Shown: positions 1 through 10,678, counted from the stretch's first letter. The stretch is DNA of 64,000 bases from Cyclina sinensis (GCA_012932295.1 JAAONU010000006.1:33196882-33260881); one strand, 5' to 3'. Notes: generated by a model not told the origin, from the sequence alone. Program-made: numbers and translations.

Positions 1-104
1 GTGAGTTTTTTTATTAATGTGTTTAGTTAAATGCATTCTGTGATGAAATATGTAATTTATTTCTATGATTTTCTATGCATAAATGTAATTTAATGTTATT
101 TAAA

Positions 105-237
105 ATGACAACAAAATAAGGCAATTAGCAGTTTTTATTTTCAATTAAACTCTAACGGGTTGTTTATCTCAAATGGCTTTAGTCAAATTTAATTGAAGAC
201 ATTCAAACTAATTGATAGTATTGTCATGATCCCTTTA
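105..237 (+). repeat. Left terminal inverted repeat of the MULE element
   Basis: This pairs with 3124-3212 in reverse complement. The match covers the outer ~65 bases, and then about 27 inner bases after an unmatched insert of about 45 bases. Confidence 0.8.
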
Positions 238-493
238 AAATACACTTAAATTACTGTTTAAAAAGAAAACAAATGTTTTCTTTGGAAATCAAATAACAAT
301 TTAATATCTATTATGTGTAATTTAAGAAGTCTTTAATTGTGCTAATTAGATAAATGAGTGTTGATTACAATTAATTTTGTTTTTTTTAACACGACCAGCA
401 TTTTAATTGGGGCATCATTTGCTCAAACTGCAAACTGCAGAATGTCTTACTATATAAGATGTAAAGAAAAAAGGTTATCATTGCATTTGAAAA

Positions 494-2800
494 ATGGAAT
501 TCATTACTAGTAATAAAGGCGCTAGAAAGCTCTGTTATGCAGGGTATGCTTACACTAAGAAGAAGCAATCCAAAACTACAATTCGCTGGGAATGTTGTCA
601 ACGTAAATCCAGCCAGTGCAAATGTGCACTCACAACAGACTCTGCTGTAAGTATTTTATAAGTATGGTGTTTTTATAATGTAGAAAAGAAAAATTCCCCT
701 TCATAAAGTTTGAACTAGGACAAAGTCCCCCTCATAACTATGAACTTTGTATACATATAATATATATATGATTATGTTGATGATGCACCTGAATAAAACT
801 TCGTTTTGGGGGGTATAATTATGGATGACAGCAGAAACTTTTGAAAACATTTTAAAAAATATCAAAGTGAATTTAATCTGTGTAAAACATAATCATTGAC
901 AAATGTGACTGTATCAATTTATATTTGTATGCTTTCAGGCTACAGAGGTCAAGTCTATGACTGACCACAACCACGAGGCTGACAGGTTCGCCATAGCCGC
1001 AATGAAGGTGAAGTCCGAGATCAAGGCCACCGTAGAGGCCAACAGGGGGAAGCCAGGTCAAATCATCGCTGACAAGCTGGCCACTGTCCCAAAAGAGGTA
1101 ATAAATCAAAAGTCTATAATAAATTAAAAATATATATATTATAGGAACTGAAATGATGATATACTTCAAAAATCCTATCCAGAGAATCGCACACCGGCGC
1201 ACCTACCTCCCACATCCTAGGCCACTGAGACAGCAATGAATATATCTAGCCGAGTGTATATATTATCTACGTAATAAGTAATATCTTGTTATTTATTGTA
1301 TTCAATGTTCTCAATATAATATGTCATATTTATATTTTCCAGGTCGCATCTGCAGCTGGCAGGGTCGACTCACTGAAGAGACAGGTTCGGCGGGTGAAGA
1401 AGGGAACAGCACCTCCAGAGCCAGCCAGCATCTGCGACATCCCCAACCCACTGCCAGAGCCATACACCACCATGAGCAGAGGGGGCTCCTTCCTCATCTA
1501 CGACAACGGGTCAACGCAACAGAGGGTTCTGGTGTTTGCCAGCGACGACGGCCTCGACCTCCTCGGAGACGCGGACACCTGGTTCATGGACGGCACCCAC
1601 TCCACAGCGCCAGCCCAGTTCCCACAGCTCTTCTGCATCCGGGTTCCCCTGGGACAGTCGTGTGTGTCTGCAGCCTAAGCCCTGCTGCCATCGAAGCTAC
1701 AGGTCCACTACGAGGAGTGTCTCATCGCCATCCAAGACGCCTGCTTCCAGAGGGACATCCGTCCCAATCCCACACGCATCGTGGCAGACTATGAGGTGGC
1801 CATACACAATGCTGTGAGGTCGATAATCTCCACAATATCAACATACAGGTATGTATGCACAGATAGAAGCAAAGAGTAAAATTATTAAATATATCAAATA
1901 TAAATTGTATATCAACTCATAGTGAGTATGACTTGTAAGATTGTACCAACAACTCAAACCAGCTGACAAATTTCTTAACATATACAAGTTGTATGTTCGT
2001 TCTACTTAAATAGCACTTTAATAATATTGCTGGATTATTATCTACGAGTAATTTAAAAGGCCGATAATTTTGTCCGATAAACGATTAATATTCATAATTC
2101 TGATTACTACAAACATCTACAGACAACAGAAATTATTCTGTATTAATTCTAAATATATTTCATTGTGTAATTTCAGGGTTGTTTTTACCACCTGACGCAG
2201 TCAACCTGGAGGCGTGTCCAGCAGGAGGGACTCCAAGCCGTGTACAAGTCCGACCCCGAGGTCCGTATCTTCTGTGGGATGCTCGATGCCCTGGCTTTCC
2301 TACCGGTGGACCGTGTTCCAGATGGGATGAGGGCCCTGAGGGAGGCAGCACCTGACCACCTAGCCAGCCTAGTCGACTACTTTGATGGGACGTATGTGTC
2401 GGGACACTATCGTGCTGTAGTGAGTGAGGGGGGTAGAGTGCGGTTCAGGCGAACGCATCCAAGGTTTGCACCTCAAACTTGGAATGTTCACGAGGCGACG
2501 ATGACGGACCAGCAGCGTACAAACAACATGTGCGAGTCGTGGAACAATGGGTTCAAGCACCTAGTCGGACACAACAACCCTTCTCTATGGACTGTCCTGA
2601 ACTGCCTCCAGAAGGATGCCGCCCTGGTAGAAACAGAAGTCTACAGCCACCAACAAGGACAGCCAGCCCCCAAGAGAAAGAAGAAGGCGACAGTGATCCA
2701 CCAGAACCGTCTGAAGACCCTCTGTCAGCAGCTGCTCTCCGGTCAGAAGTCTCTGGCCCAGTTCTTGTATGCAATGGGACAGTGTATCAGACTGAACTAA
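494..2800 (+). pseudogene. FLYWCH zinc-finger / MULE transposase, multi-exon, frameshifted
   Basis: Four exon-like blocks with good splice sites can be read: about 494-646 (donor GTAAGT), 939-1097, 1343-1848 and 2177-2800. Blocks one and two read as a FLYWCH-type DNA-binding finger: MEFITSNKGARKL, GYAYTKKK, WECC and an HNHEAD histidine pair. Block three opens a MULE transposase core, with the acidic motif WFMDGTHSTAP and then VADYEVAIHNA in a different frame, so a frameshift lies near 1660-1700. Block four contains the GCFYHL-type segment and a TNNMCESWNN motif typical of the MULE C-terminal catalytic region. The block three to four junction is also off by one base. The C-terminal open stretch is 186 codons long. 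Transposition would act on the terminal repeats at 105 and 3212. It is an inactive relic unless the frameshifts are assembly errors. Confidence 0.8.
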
Positions 2801-3123
2801 GTGCTGAAGTGTAGTGAATTGTAAAAAATGTAAATGTAGTGGAGAAATGTGAATTCAGGGACCAAATAATGTGCTGACTATGATGATGTGCTATTATGAT
2901 ATTTTTTTCTTTTTAATTTCATAATATTTATGAACATTATTCCTCATGTGCTTTTTCAATGTATTTGCACACATTATTTACATGTCTTCCAGTGCTTAAA
3001 CTATTTTTCCTAACAAGATTATATAATTAGCAGTTTTTATTTAAATGACATGTGGAAAATTCCTCCAAACTATAATGCAGTTTCAAAAAAGCTTATCAAT
3101 TTATTTATAACACAATTGTTAAA

Positions 3124-3212
3124 TTAAAGGGATCGTGACAATACTATCAATAAACAACCCATTAGAGTTTAATTGAAAAAAACAACTGTTAATTGCCTTA
3201 TTTTGTTGTCAT
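3124..3212 (-). repeat. Right terminal inverted repeat of the MULE element
   Basis: Read on the - strand it begins ATGACAACAAAATAAGGCAA, identical to the left end. It then diverges by scattered substitutions and by the missing ~45-base segment. Confidence 0.8.
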
Positions 3213-3402
3213 ATACATATAACTTATATACATAATCAATTATTCATCTATTGTTACTGTATATATTTTAAAAAAATGATTGTCCCTGTATTGAATTAAA
3301 AATGTTTATTAAATTCTTTAAATTAAATATATCTGTGTTTCCTCTACAAATACATACAAAAACCATCTAAGTATGTTCCCTTTACAAAATGAATATAAAT
3401 AC

Positions 3403-3592
3403 ATGAGGGGGATTTTGTCCTAGTTGAAAAATTCTTGGGGGGGGAGGGGGGGGGATTTTGTCCTAGTTGAAAAAATCAACGGGAGGGATTTTGTCCTAGT
3501 TAAAAAATTCTTGGGGGGGCTTTTGTCCTCCTTTAAAAATTTGAGTGGGGGGGATTTTGTCCGGGGGGGCTTTTGTCCTACACTCGAAACTG
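3403..3592. repeat. G-rich imperfect tandem repeat (GGGGGATTTTGTCC units)
   Basis: Five to six imperfect units of about 32-40 bp each carry a run of five to nine Gs, ATTTTGTCC or CTTTTGTCC, and often TAGTTGAAAAATTC. The unit at the left edge matches, in reverse complement, a single copy at 709-735 inside the first intron of the MULE transposase relic. The G runs could form quadruplexes on the + strand; that is inference from the run spacing only. Confidence 0.75.
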
Positions 3593-3783
3593 AGATATGG
3601 TACACGGAAGACAGTTTTAAATGCAATTTCGCAAAGGCCAGATTTGTTTTAAGTTCAGTCACTAGATTTATTCTAGTGGAGCACGCATTTTTCTACAAAA
3701 TGATAGCTTACTTTTTAAAGTGGTCATTGGCATCATTCTCAACAGAAGCTAGCACAACATTCTTCATGTGAACTTAATAATCT

Positions 3784-4054
3784 ATTTATTGTTTTCAATC
3801 AAATTGAAAAGACTATTCCTGAAAAATGTAAATTATTTGACTGTTTAATCACTTCAGCTTTAAATTATGGCATGGAGGTATTAGGCTATAATGAGGGTAA
3901 AGATATATTAGTTGTACACTGTAAATTTCTAAGTACATGTAAACCTTACATGTAAGAATATCAACTAATCTTGATGAATTGTATAGGGAAATAGGAAGAG
4001 ACTCCATGAGAATCCAACATTTAAATGTACTATAATCAAATACACATGTACTGG
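3784..4054 (+). pseudogene. LINE reverse transcriptase C-terminal relic, 5' part
   Basis: The reading contains ALNYGMEVLGYNEGKD and VVHCKFL, which resembles the post-RT region of animal LINE ORF2 proteins (a YG.E.WG block followed by a helix leading to K.L). Stops and frame changes follow. It continues after the LTR element at 6571: joining 4054 to 6576 restores the in-frame tetrapeptide YWLK typical of this LINE region. This is therefore the LTR element's insertion target. Confidence 0.6.
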
Positions 4055-4749
4055 TATTATGCAGCAATTTTACAAGAATTTGCTTACTATTTATTTACAA
4101 TTAAGGAATTATATTTATTTGCTGCATATTTAATAAGAGACTGTTCAATTTAGTTGAAGCAGATTTTTGTTTAACATTTTTAGGTAATTTTCAGTCTATT
4201 TTGAACATATCTATTTTGAACATATGACTTGCTGACATTCTTTCTTTAGTTTAATCTCTAAGTCTTGAGAAACCATAAAGCTGCTAAAAGGTTGACACTT
4301 CATCTGAGACAAGGAAGCCAGACTGCTTTAAGTAACAAGCATGTCATATGGTGTTTACATACCTCATAGTGATAATTACCTTTGATAATAAATATGCCAT
4401 TTCCTGATCAGATTATAGATTAATTACTCAAGTGTCAACTTAATTTCAAATAGAAAATCTTTGTTATTTCTAAGAATATTTTGTATATAAGTCACAAATA
4501 AAAATTGTAGTTAGTTTTTAGATTTGAAAAGTAAGAGGTGTTCCTAATGAAATAACTGTTACTTTATCAGTAATTTATTTGTGGTGTTCCATAAGATATT
4601 GATTTCATTATTAACTGTTAAGGAGTTTTGGTGTTCCAAAATATATGTGCTGGTGTACCTGCTAATTACTGGATTAAATAATAAACAGAAAAGGACTTAT
4701 TTTCATTAACTCTATTCACTTAATGCCTACAAAAACTTTACGGCATTAA
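4055..4749 (+). repeat. Left LTR
   Basis: It appears identical, at equal length, to 5876-6570. It contains the internal duplication ATTTTGAACATAT. An AATAAA-type signal lies near its 3' part in both copies. Confidence 0.88.
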
Positions 4750-4752
4750 AAC

Positions 4753-4770
4753 TGGTGGCGAATCCGCGCA
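4753..4770 (+). other. Candidate primer-binding site of the Gag-only LTR element
   Basis: TGGTGGCGAATCCGCG lies three bases after the left LTR. The TGG start is as expected for pairing with a tRNA 3' CCA. I could not assign the tRNA species. Confidence 0.5.
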
Positions 4771-4881
4771 GGCGACTTTTTAGCTCGTCTGACGTTCCTG
4801 GTACCTAGAACTACAAGTACAGCGAGTGAAATCATTTATTCTCTAAAACATTAACTTTGGTAATTCATAAGTTGTGTAGAA

Positions 4882-5772
4882 ATGCATGGATATCCAGAAA
4901 GAAAATTGTATTTTGAGGACAACAAAGTGAGTAGATTCACACATTATTTCAATGGACAGGCTAAGTTGAACAGGAGAAATCCTTATCATAGAAGCATGCT
5001 GTCAACTTCACTGAGGCAACAGTACAAGAAGTCTCGTGACACTGCCAGAATGACTGCATTTCTCAACAGGAAGGATGCTGAAAACCTTCCTTTTAGTCAG
5101 GTAGACAATATGGTCATCAAGGACTTCTGCTACAACTCTCTCATGAAGAACAACATCACACAGTTGCAAGCCAGACTGAATGACAAGTTTGTAGAGGTTG
5201 CAACCCTTCAAAAAGAAACTCATTCATTTCAAGAGGAATTGAAATCACTAAAAGAACATGAAAAATTTCTACAACGTAAAACAGATGTTCAAACTAAACT
5301 GATTTCAACACTAAGAGAACAACTGAAAGAACTAGAGACACAAACAGAAACTCTAAAAGAAAAAAATCTTCAATATTCAGATCAATATTCTGTACATCAA
5401 GAAACATTGGAGACTTCAAAACGTGTGATTGGAGCTTTGAATATACAAAAAAAAAAACATCTGGAAAACATAGCATATCAACAGTGTAACAAAATTGAAG
5501 GACTTGAAAACATAATTTGGTCTGCAGAAAAGGAATTTAAAATACTGTCTACCGAAATACTGAAATTGAAATACCCAGAGGAACGCTCATTTCTTCTATA
5601 TGCATGTAAAAGTTGTATGAGTAACACATATCACAAAAAGCATGAGTGTCCAGCTTTAGATGCAAAATGTGTACTCTGTGATGAAAGTGGTCATTTTACA
5701 ATTTCATGTGATGAAAAACAAGAATTTATTCTTCCCAAGTTTGTTGTAAAACATGGACCATATGGACTATAA
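4882..5772 (+). CDS. Gag-like protein: basic N-terminus, coiled coil, two zinc knuckles
   Basis: An intact 296-residue frame is the only gene of the LTR element. Residues 1-65 are basic and polar. About 90-230 is a long Glu/Lys/Leu/Gln-rich coiled coil. The C-terminal part holds two knuckle-like cysteine clusters: C242-x2-C245-x5-H251-x4-C256, and C263-x2-C266-x4-H271-x4-C276. The second is a canonical CCHC spacing. Paired clusters of this kind are known in Gag proteins of several LTR lineages, including BEL/Pao, where they bind nucleic acid; lineage assignment here is inference. The ATG at 4882 is about 130 bp after the left LTR and is the first long-frame start. No enzymatic domain follows. 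The tag-like end HGPYGL stops about 75 bp before the polypurine tract. Confidence 0.78.
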   Translation: MHGYPERKLYFEDNKVSRFTHYFNGQAKLNRRNPYHRSMLSTSLRQQYKKSRDTARMTAFLNRKDAENLPFSQVDNMVIKDFCYNSLMKNNITQLQARLNDKFVEVATLQKETHSFQEELKSLKEHEKFLQRKTDVQTKLISTLREQLKELETQTETLKEKNLQYSDQYSVHQETLETSKRVIGALNIQKKKHLENIAYQQCNKIEGLENIIWSAEKEFKILSTEILKLKYPEERSFLLYACKSCMSNTYHKKHECPALDAKCVLCDESGHFTISCDEKQEFILPKFVVKHGPYGL

Positions 5773-5848
5773 AGCACTGAAAACTAAACATAGAATATTG
5801 CACGGTTTACATCAACAATACAATATGCTTTATTTTTTTTCTTTGGGG

Positions 5849-5874
5849 ACCAAAGAAAAGAAAGCAGAGGGAAA
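5849..5874 (+). other. Polypurine tract before right LTR
   Basis: The sequence is almost all purine (AAAGAAAAGAAAGCAGAGGG), one or two bases before the right LTR. That is the position expected for the plus-strand primer of an LTR element. Confidence 0.7.
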
Positions 5875-5875
5875 C

Positions 5876-6570
5876 TATTATGCAGCAATTTTACAAGAAT
5901 TTGCTTACTATTTATTTACAATTAAGGAATTATATTTATTTGCTGCATATTTAATAAGAGACTGTTCAATTTAGTTGAAGCAGATTTTTGTTTAACATTT
6001 TTAGGTAATTTTCAGTCTATTTTGAACATATCTATTTTGAACATATGACTTGCTGACATTCTTTCTTTAGTTTAATCTCTAAGTCTTGAGAAACCATAAA
6101 GCTGCTAAAAGGTTGACACTTCATCTGAGACAAGGAAGCCAGACTGCTTTAAGTAACAAGCATGTCATATGGTGTTTACATACCTCATAGTGATAATTAC
6201 CTTTGATAATAAATATGCCATTTCCTGATCAGATTATAGATTAATTACTCAAGTGTCAACTTAATTTCAAATAGAAAATCTTTGTTATTTCTAAGAATAT
6301 TTTGTATATAAGTCACAAATAAAAATTGTAGTTAGTTTTTAGATTTGAAAAGTAAGAGGTGTTCCTAATGAAATAACTGTTACTTTATCAGTAATTTATT
6401 TGTGGTGTTCCATAAGATATTGATTTCATTATTAACTGTTAAGGAGTTTTGGTGTTCCAAAATATATGTGCTGGTGTACCTGCTAATTACTGGATTAAAT
6501 AATAAACAGAAAAGGACTTATTTTCATTAACTCTATTCACTTAATGCCTACAAAAACTTTACGGCATTAA
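5876..6570 (+). repeat. Right LTR
   Basis: It appears identical to the left LTR. It is followed directly by the second ACTGG target copy at 6571-6575. Confidence 0.88.
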
Positions 6571-6747
6571 ACTGGCTAAAAGTATCTTTAAATGGTAACT
6601 GTTTAATTAAACAAATGTATAACTTACTCAAAGATGACTTCGACAACAGTCCTACATATAATGGTAATAACTGCATTCAAGATGACATAGGAATGTCAAA
6701 TGCTTGTCTGAATCAAAATAATAGAGACTATCAGCAATTACATTAAG
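6571..6747 (+). pseudogene. LINE reverse transcriptase relic, 3' part
   Basis: In continuation of 3784-4054 the frame reads YWLK, then LNGNCLIKQMYNLLKDDFDN and a short open stretch ending near 6747. It resembles the LINE segment between the RT and the C-terminal zinc-finger-like region. It is separated from its 5' half only by the LTR element. Confidence 0.55.
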
Positions 6748-6945
6748 AATATATGATATGTATAAACAATATTGGTATGCCAGCATAAATAGCTCAAGCA
6801 AACTTGAAACATATAGCTCAAAGAAACAGGGTACATACATGTGCAACCATGATTAAATGCTTTGGCCTGAAATGATGAAAATCGGTCATACAAATTAAGA
6901 TTACCTTTGTAATTGTCACCTTACTGCAACCAAAAAGGCTGTCAA

Positions 6946-7620
6946 TATTATAGGCAATCATAATCGCCTTATTCATGCACAAACTATAAGAAACTGACTC
7001 TGCGATCTCGTCGTCCTTACACTGGTTTGCTCCATACTGCTGCACATCGTGCTCGTCGTTTAGTTTTGTTGATGGCTCATGCTCTAAGACTGTTCCCAAT
7101 GCATCAATGGAGACAAGTGTTTTTCACAGATGAGTCTCGGTTCACTCTGTTTCATTCAGATGGTCGATGTCGTGGTGATAGTTTTGCCGACGCTTGTGTT
7201 CTTGAGAAGGATAGGCTTGGTGGCGGCTCGGTTATGGTCTGGGGAGGGATATCACACTGGGTAAAGTCACCACTAATTGTGACTGACGTGAATTTAAATG
7301 CCTTAAGATATAGGGATGAAATTCTTTGACCTGTTGCAGCCCCAAGTGTGCAACAACGAAACCTAATCTCTCAGCATGACAATGCCCGGCCCCATGTAGC
7401 CAGAGTTTGTCGAGACTCCATACATTAACCCACTCGACTGGCCGCCATTCAGTCCAGATTTGTCCCTCACTGAACATCTTTGGGATGAACTGGTCGGGCG
7501 GGGTAGGGAGGCATCAGAATCCCCTCGCTACTTTCGATGAACTAAGAACTGCTTTTTTGTAGGAATGGAATAATATTCCCATGAGAAGGATAAATGCACT
7601 TATGAACTCCTTGAATAGGA
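6946..7620 (+). pseudogene. Tc1-type (Tc1/mariner) transposase relic
   Basis: The translation shows GNHNRLIHAQTIRN, from the second helix-turn-helix region. An open stretch at 7027-7329 follows, with the catalytic-core motifs FFTDESRF and GGGSVMVWGGIS. In another frame, QHDNARPHVARV occurs near 7376-7410. These are hallmark segments of Tc1 DDE transposases. Several stops and frame changes, a missing N-terminal DNA-binding half and absent recognisable TIRs show it is a dead fragment. The C-terminal tail decays by about 7620. Confidence 0.85.
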
Positions 7621-8708
7621 GATCAGGGCCGCGACAAATATGCGAGGGGGGGCATAGGAGATATTTAAGAGTGAGTTGATTTCATTTTGTGATTTAGGGG
7701 GGTACCATTAAATATGCTTCAGTTACTCACGAATTACTTGTTAGAATCGAATGAAATTTTGATTATTTGTTGATTAAAGATTGATAAACTGATATAAAGT
7801 TTATTAAACTATTCTATAGAGCATTCATTTCAAATATGTATAAGTTATAGATCTAGAAAGTTCAACGTGCATTTTTGTTTTGGTTGAGTATACAAAGTTT
7901 GAGTTAGAAGAATATTATATTTGAAGCATGGCAAATTAAACAGAAATATTGTTGCACTGACATACAAAAAATTCAAGATTTCATCCTATGGTTTAGAAAC
8001 AGGAATCGGAAGACATGTAAATATAGCTAGAGATAATAGAAAATGTAGACAATGGAATATAAAACTGATGTAAACGTGAATTCCATGTTTTTGCGGGTTT
8101 GTCCAAAATATTATATAATACTTAGACAATTTTTGAAACCCTATTTTAGTCATTGGCCCACACAGTCACTCTATTTACTAGAAATTTTACTGTCTTAAGA
8201 AATCTCAAAATGTTGACTAATCTGTCCAAATAATTATATTTTGCATTTTGAGAGCAAGATAAAGTAAATTAAGATTTTTTCTCTGTATTTCTCTGTTAAC
8301 CATTACAATGTTAAAGAACTCAACACACATCTCCACTTCTTACAAATATATCTTTGATTTGTTAGCTATGAATATGCTATGTATTCAATGCTTAACAAAT
8401 TTTGTACTTAAAATCATACAAGAAATGAAAAAAAAAATATGTAAAGAAGAAAAGCCCTTGTGTTAAAAGTAATGTTTGAAACTTGTCTGAATATCCTGAC
8501 TATACTAAAACCATAATTTTCACACATTCAAAATTTTCACAATCACAGTAACTTCTTATGCAGCAATGATCGTTTTAAAAGGAGATAATGAATAAGAACT
8601 GACACCAGTATTTAGTTCTTTTTTTGTTTAAATGCTGATTTACTTTCTGCTTAAATGGTGTATTCCACTAGCTCATACAGAAGTTGGTGTGGTATTTTAG
8701 TGGTAACT
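7621..8708. other. No gene seen
   Basis: AT-rich sequence with no long frame, splice-supported exon or clear repeat recognised. A short G run lies near 7645. Confidence 0.5.
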
Positions 8709-8716
8709 ATATTTAC

Positions 8717-10670
8717 TAGGGCCGGGAACAAATAAGGAATTTGATGTTCGAATATTCATTTTCAATGTTCAAATATATTCGAATATTCGTTTTTACAAAA
8801 TTCGTTCCAATATTTCTCTTTTCTTCTATTTCTCCGGAATTGATTAGGTCGAATACTATACAACTTTGATATGCTTGGAATAATCGACGATTAAGAAGAC
8901 CTTTATTTCTATGTCAAAGTTTTTTGTTTTATTGATTGTAAATCGATATATGTATAAAACATTCTTAAGATAAATTTATCTATAACGAAGTAAATATCAC
9001 ATGGATTCCAACTTCTACGGAAAGAAATTCAGACAGAATATAGACATTTCCCATGCTTTCATAATGTTGTGAACATTAAATGAGCATCTTATTAAACATA
9101 TTTGTTCCTACCTTTGATGTTGGATGTTGTGAATTGAGATGATTTAGTAGGTTAGATTTAGTCTCTTTATACTCAAACACTTTCTTGCATAGATCGTAAG
9201 TTGCTTTAGACTAATCAATAGAACGTGAAAGGTAATTCCAAACACGGGACGGCATTGCGATATATTGACTTTTGATTTTTTCAACAGAGTAGATACGTCC
9301 AAAATCACCTGTTTAAAAAAATCTGAAAACAATGTTTGCAAAAAGTTATTGGTTCCGAGTAGAGCTTTAAATTTCCATTGGGTGAAATAGAGTTAATTTT
9401 AGAGTGATAAATATCGATTGGTCGATTGTTCTAGCATGATTAATATGTGCCGATTTACAGTACGCGCCAGGAGGAACTCACATTTTCCGCTTTATTTCGC
9501 GGACGCGGAAAAAAAAATATCCGCCGCGACATCGAGGAAAAAAACGGAATTCCTCGATGTCTCGACATCGCGAAATATCTCGGCGATATTTGACGACCAG
9601 CGCGAAAATAATTAGGGTCATAACTCACCTGGATAAGCTGAACATTTAGTGAAATGACCGTAATGAAACTGTGCATTTTACGTCTGCCAATTCTGTGACA
9701 TTTGGTAAAATTAAAACCAAATTTCTAATACATTTGCTGTGCTTACGTCGTTGAAAACGCTCGTTATTGTATAGTAAAATCGATCAATAATTTTGTCAAG
9801 CGCATAGACGATACAGATGTCGCAGTATGGTTTACATGTTGTATGTTTTCTTTCAATATAGGAATGCAGTTTTACCACGTGTAATTCGGAAACCAGTCAA
9901 TTTATTTTCTGAAAATAGGGTCAGCTGTTCCGAGAAGCAACAATTACTTTCGGTTTTGAATTGTCATTCCTTCCGTTAACAAATACGAGCATTCGTAAAC
10001 AAATGCATCAGAATGAGAGTTTAATACATTTAAATTATATTGTTAAGCGTAAAATCCGCCGAAATGCGTGTAATGAGGAACTTTGTGAGCCTCGATACGT
10101 CAATTCTTACCTGTGAAAAAGTTCGCGGAACCATTTAGCGGACGTCCGCCGCGATATTTGGTGACCATGTCCGCGGCGGTGATCCTCGAAATGCGGCGGA
10201 TTTGGTCGCGTTTTAAGGAATGGGTAGTCCGCGACGACCTCGAGGAAAACGAGAGTTCCTCCTGGCGCGTACTGTATTCTTCATCACAAAAATTAAGACA
10301 ATTATCAATTGATCAGAAAGATTAAAGCACAGAAAACAATAAAGTAAGTAATTAAAGTCGGAAAAATTTACATTATAAACTGTTAAACAGGTAAATGACA
10401 AACTGTGAAACGGGTGCCCTTTGGATCAACTATACCCCAAACTTTTCATAGTTAATTAGCGATAATCGTTGACACGCGTTATACAAACATATGAACACCT
10501 GGTCAAGTGATGGTCAAGGGTTTAATTTGCGATCTTTGAAATTTGAAGGTAAAAAAAAAAAAATAAAAAAAAATTCAAAACATTTCTTTTTTTTCGAATA
10601 TTCGTATTCGTTTTTCAATGTTCGAATATTTGGTAGTGTTTCGAATATTCGAATATAATTCCCGGCCCTA
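8717..10670. mobile_element. Non-autonomous hAT-type element
   Basis: The ends are TAGGGCCGGGAA and TTCCCGGCCCTA in perfect inversion. They are flanked by an exact 8-bp target duplication ATATTTAC (8709-8716 and 10671-10678). An 8-bp duplication and a GGGCCGGGA end are characteristic of hAT elements. Subterminal regions are rich in TTCGAATATTCG motifs at both ends, plausible transposase-binding repeats. No hAT transposase frame is present. A second element (9458-10273) lies inside. Confidence 0.88.
9458..10273. mobile_element. TA-flanked MITE nested in the hAT element
   Basis: Inverted ends CAGTACGCGCCAGGAGGAAC and its complement are flanked by TA on each side (9456-9457 and 10274-10275). 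A TA target and a CAGT end fit Tc1/mariner-class MITEs. It is much more GC- and CpG-rich near the ends than its host element. Internal self-complementary stretches (GCGGACGTCCGC near 10138) lie in the right half. It is 816 bp with no credible coding frame. Confidence 0.8.
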
Positions 10671-10678
10671 ATATTTAC

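Larger units (their letters stand above)
105..3212 (+). mobile_element. MULE-type DNA transposon with long terminal inverted repeats
   Basis: A 3.1-kb unit is bounded by inverted repeats and encloses a multi-exon transposase relic. The left end (105-237) and right end (3124-3212, reverse complement) share the outer block beginning ATGACAACAAAATAAGGCAA. They also share the inner block around TTGATAGTATTGTCATGATC. The left copy carries about 45 extra bases between the two blocks. I could not find a clear 9-11 bp target duplication outside the ends. The FLYWCH plus MULE domain content inside supports the Mutator-like assignment. The transposase frame is broken, so this copy is probably inactive. 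Confidence 0.8.
4055..6570 (+). mobile_element. Young non-autonomous LTR retrotransposon encoding only a Gag-like protein
   Basis: Two 695-bp direct repeats (4055-4749 and 5876-6570) appear identical by eye. They flank a 1.1-kb interior with one open reading frame. A 5-bp target duplication ACTGG lies at 4050-4054 and 6571-6575. A purine-rich tract (5849-5874) abuts the right LTR, and a TGG-initial candidate primer-binding site starts at 4753. There is no protease, reverse transcriptase or integrase, so mobility would require enzymes from another element. The LTR ends read TATTATGC...GCATTAA rather than the usual TG...CA. The near-perfect LTRs imply recent insertion. Confidence 0.87.

Noticed and set aside
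1321..1817. Alternative long frames over the MULE exon three
   Set aside because: They are alternative frames of the same exon. Only the frame with WFMDGTHSTAP and the later one with VADYEVAIHNA carry transposase motifs.
3424..3771. 115-codon frame over the G-rich array
   Set aside because: The translation is a repeat of GGDFVLV-like units from tandem DNA, not a protein.
5753..5974. Short frame crossing from the Gag gene into the right LTR
   Set aside because: It overlaps the Gag stop, contains the polypurine tract and reads into the LTR, so it has no independent support.
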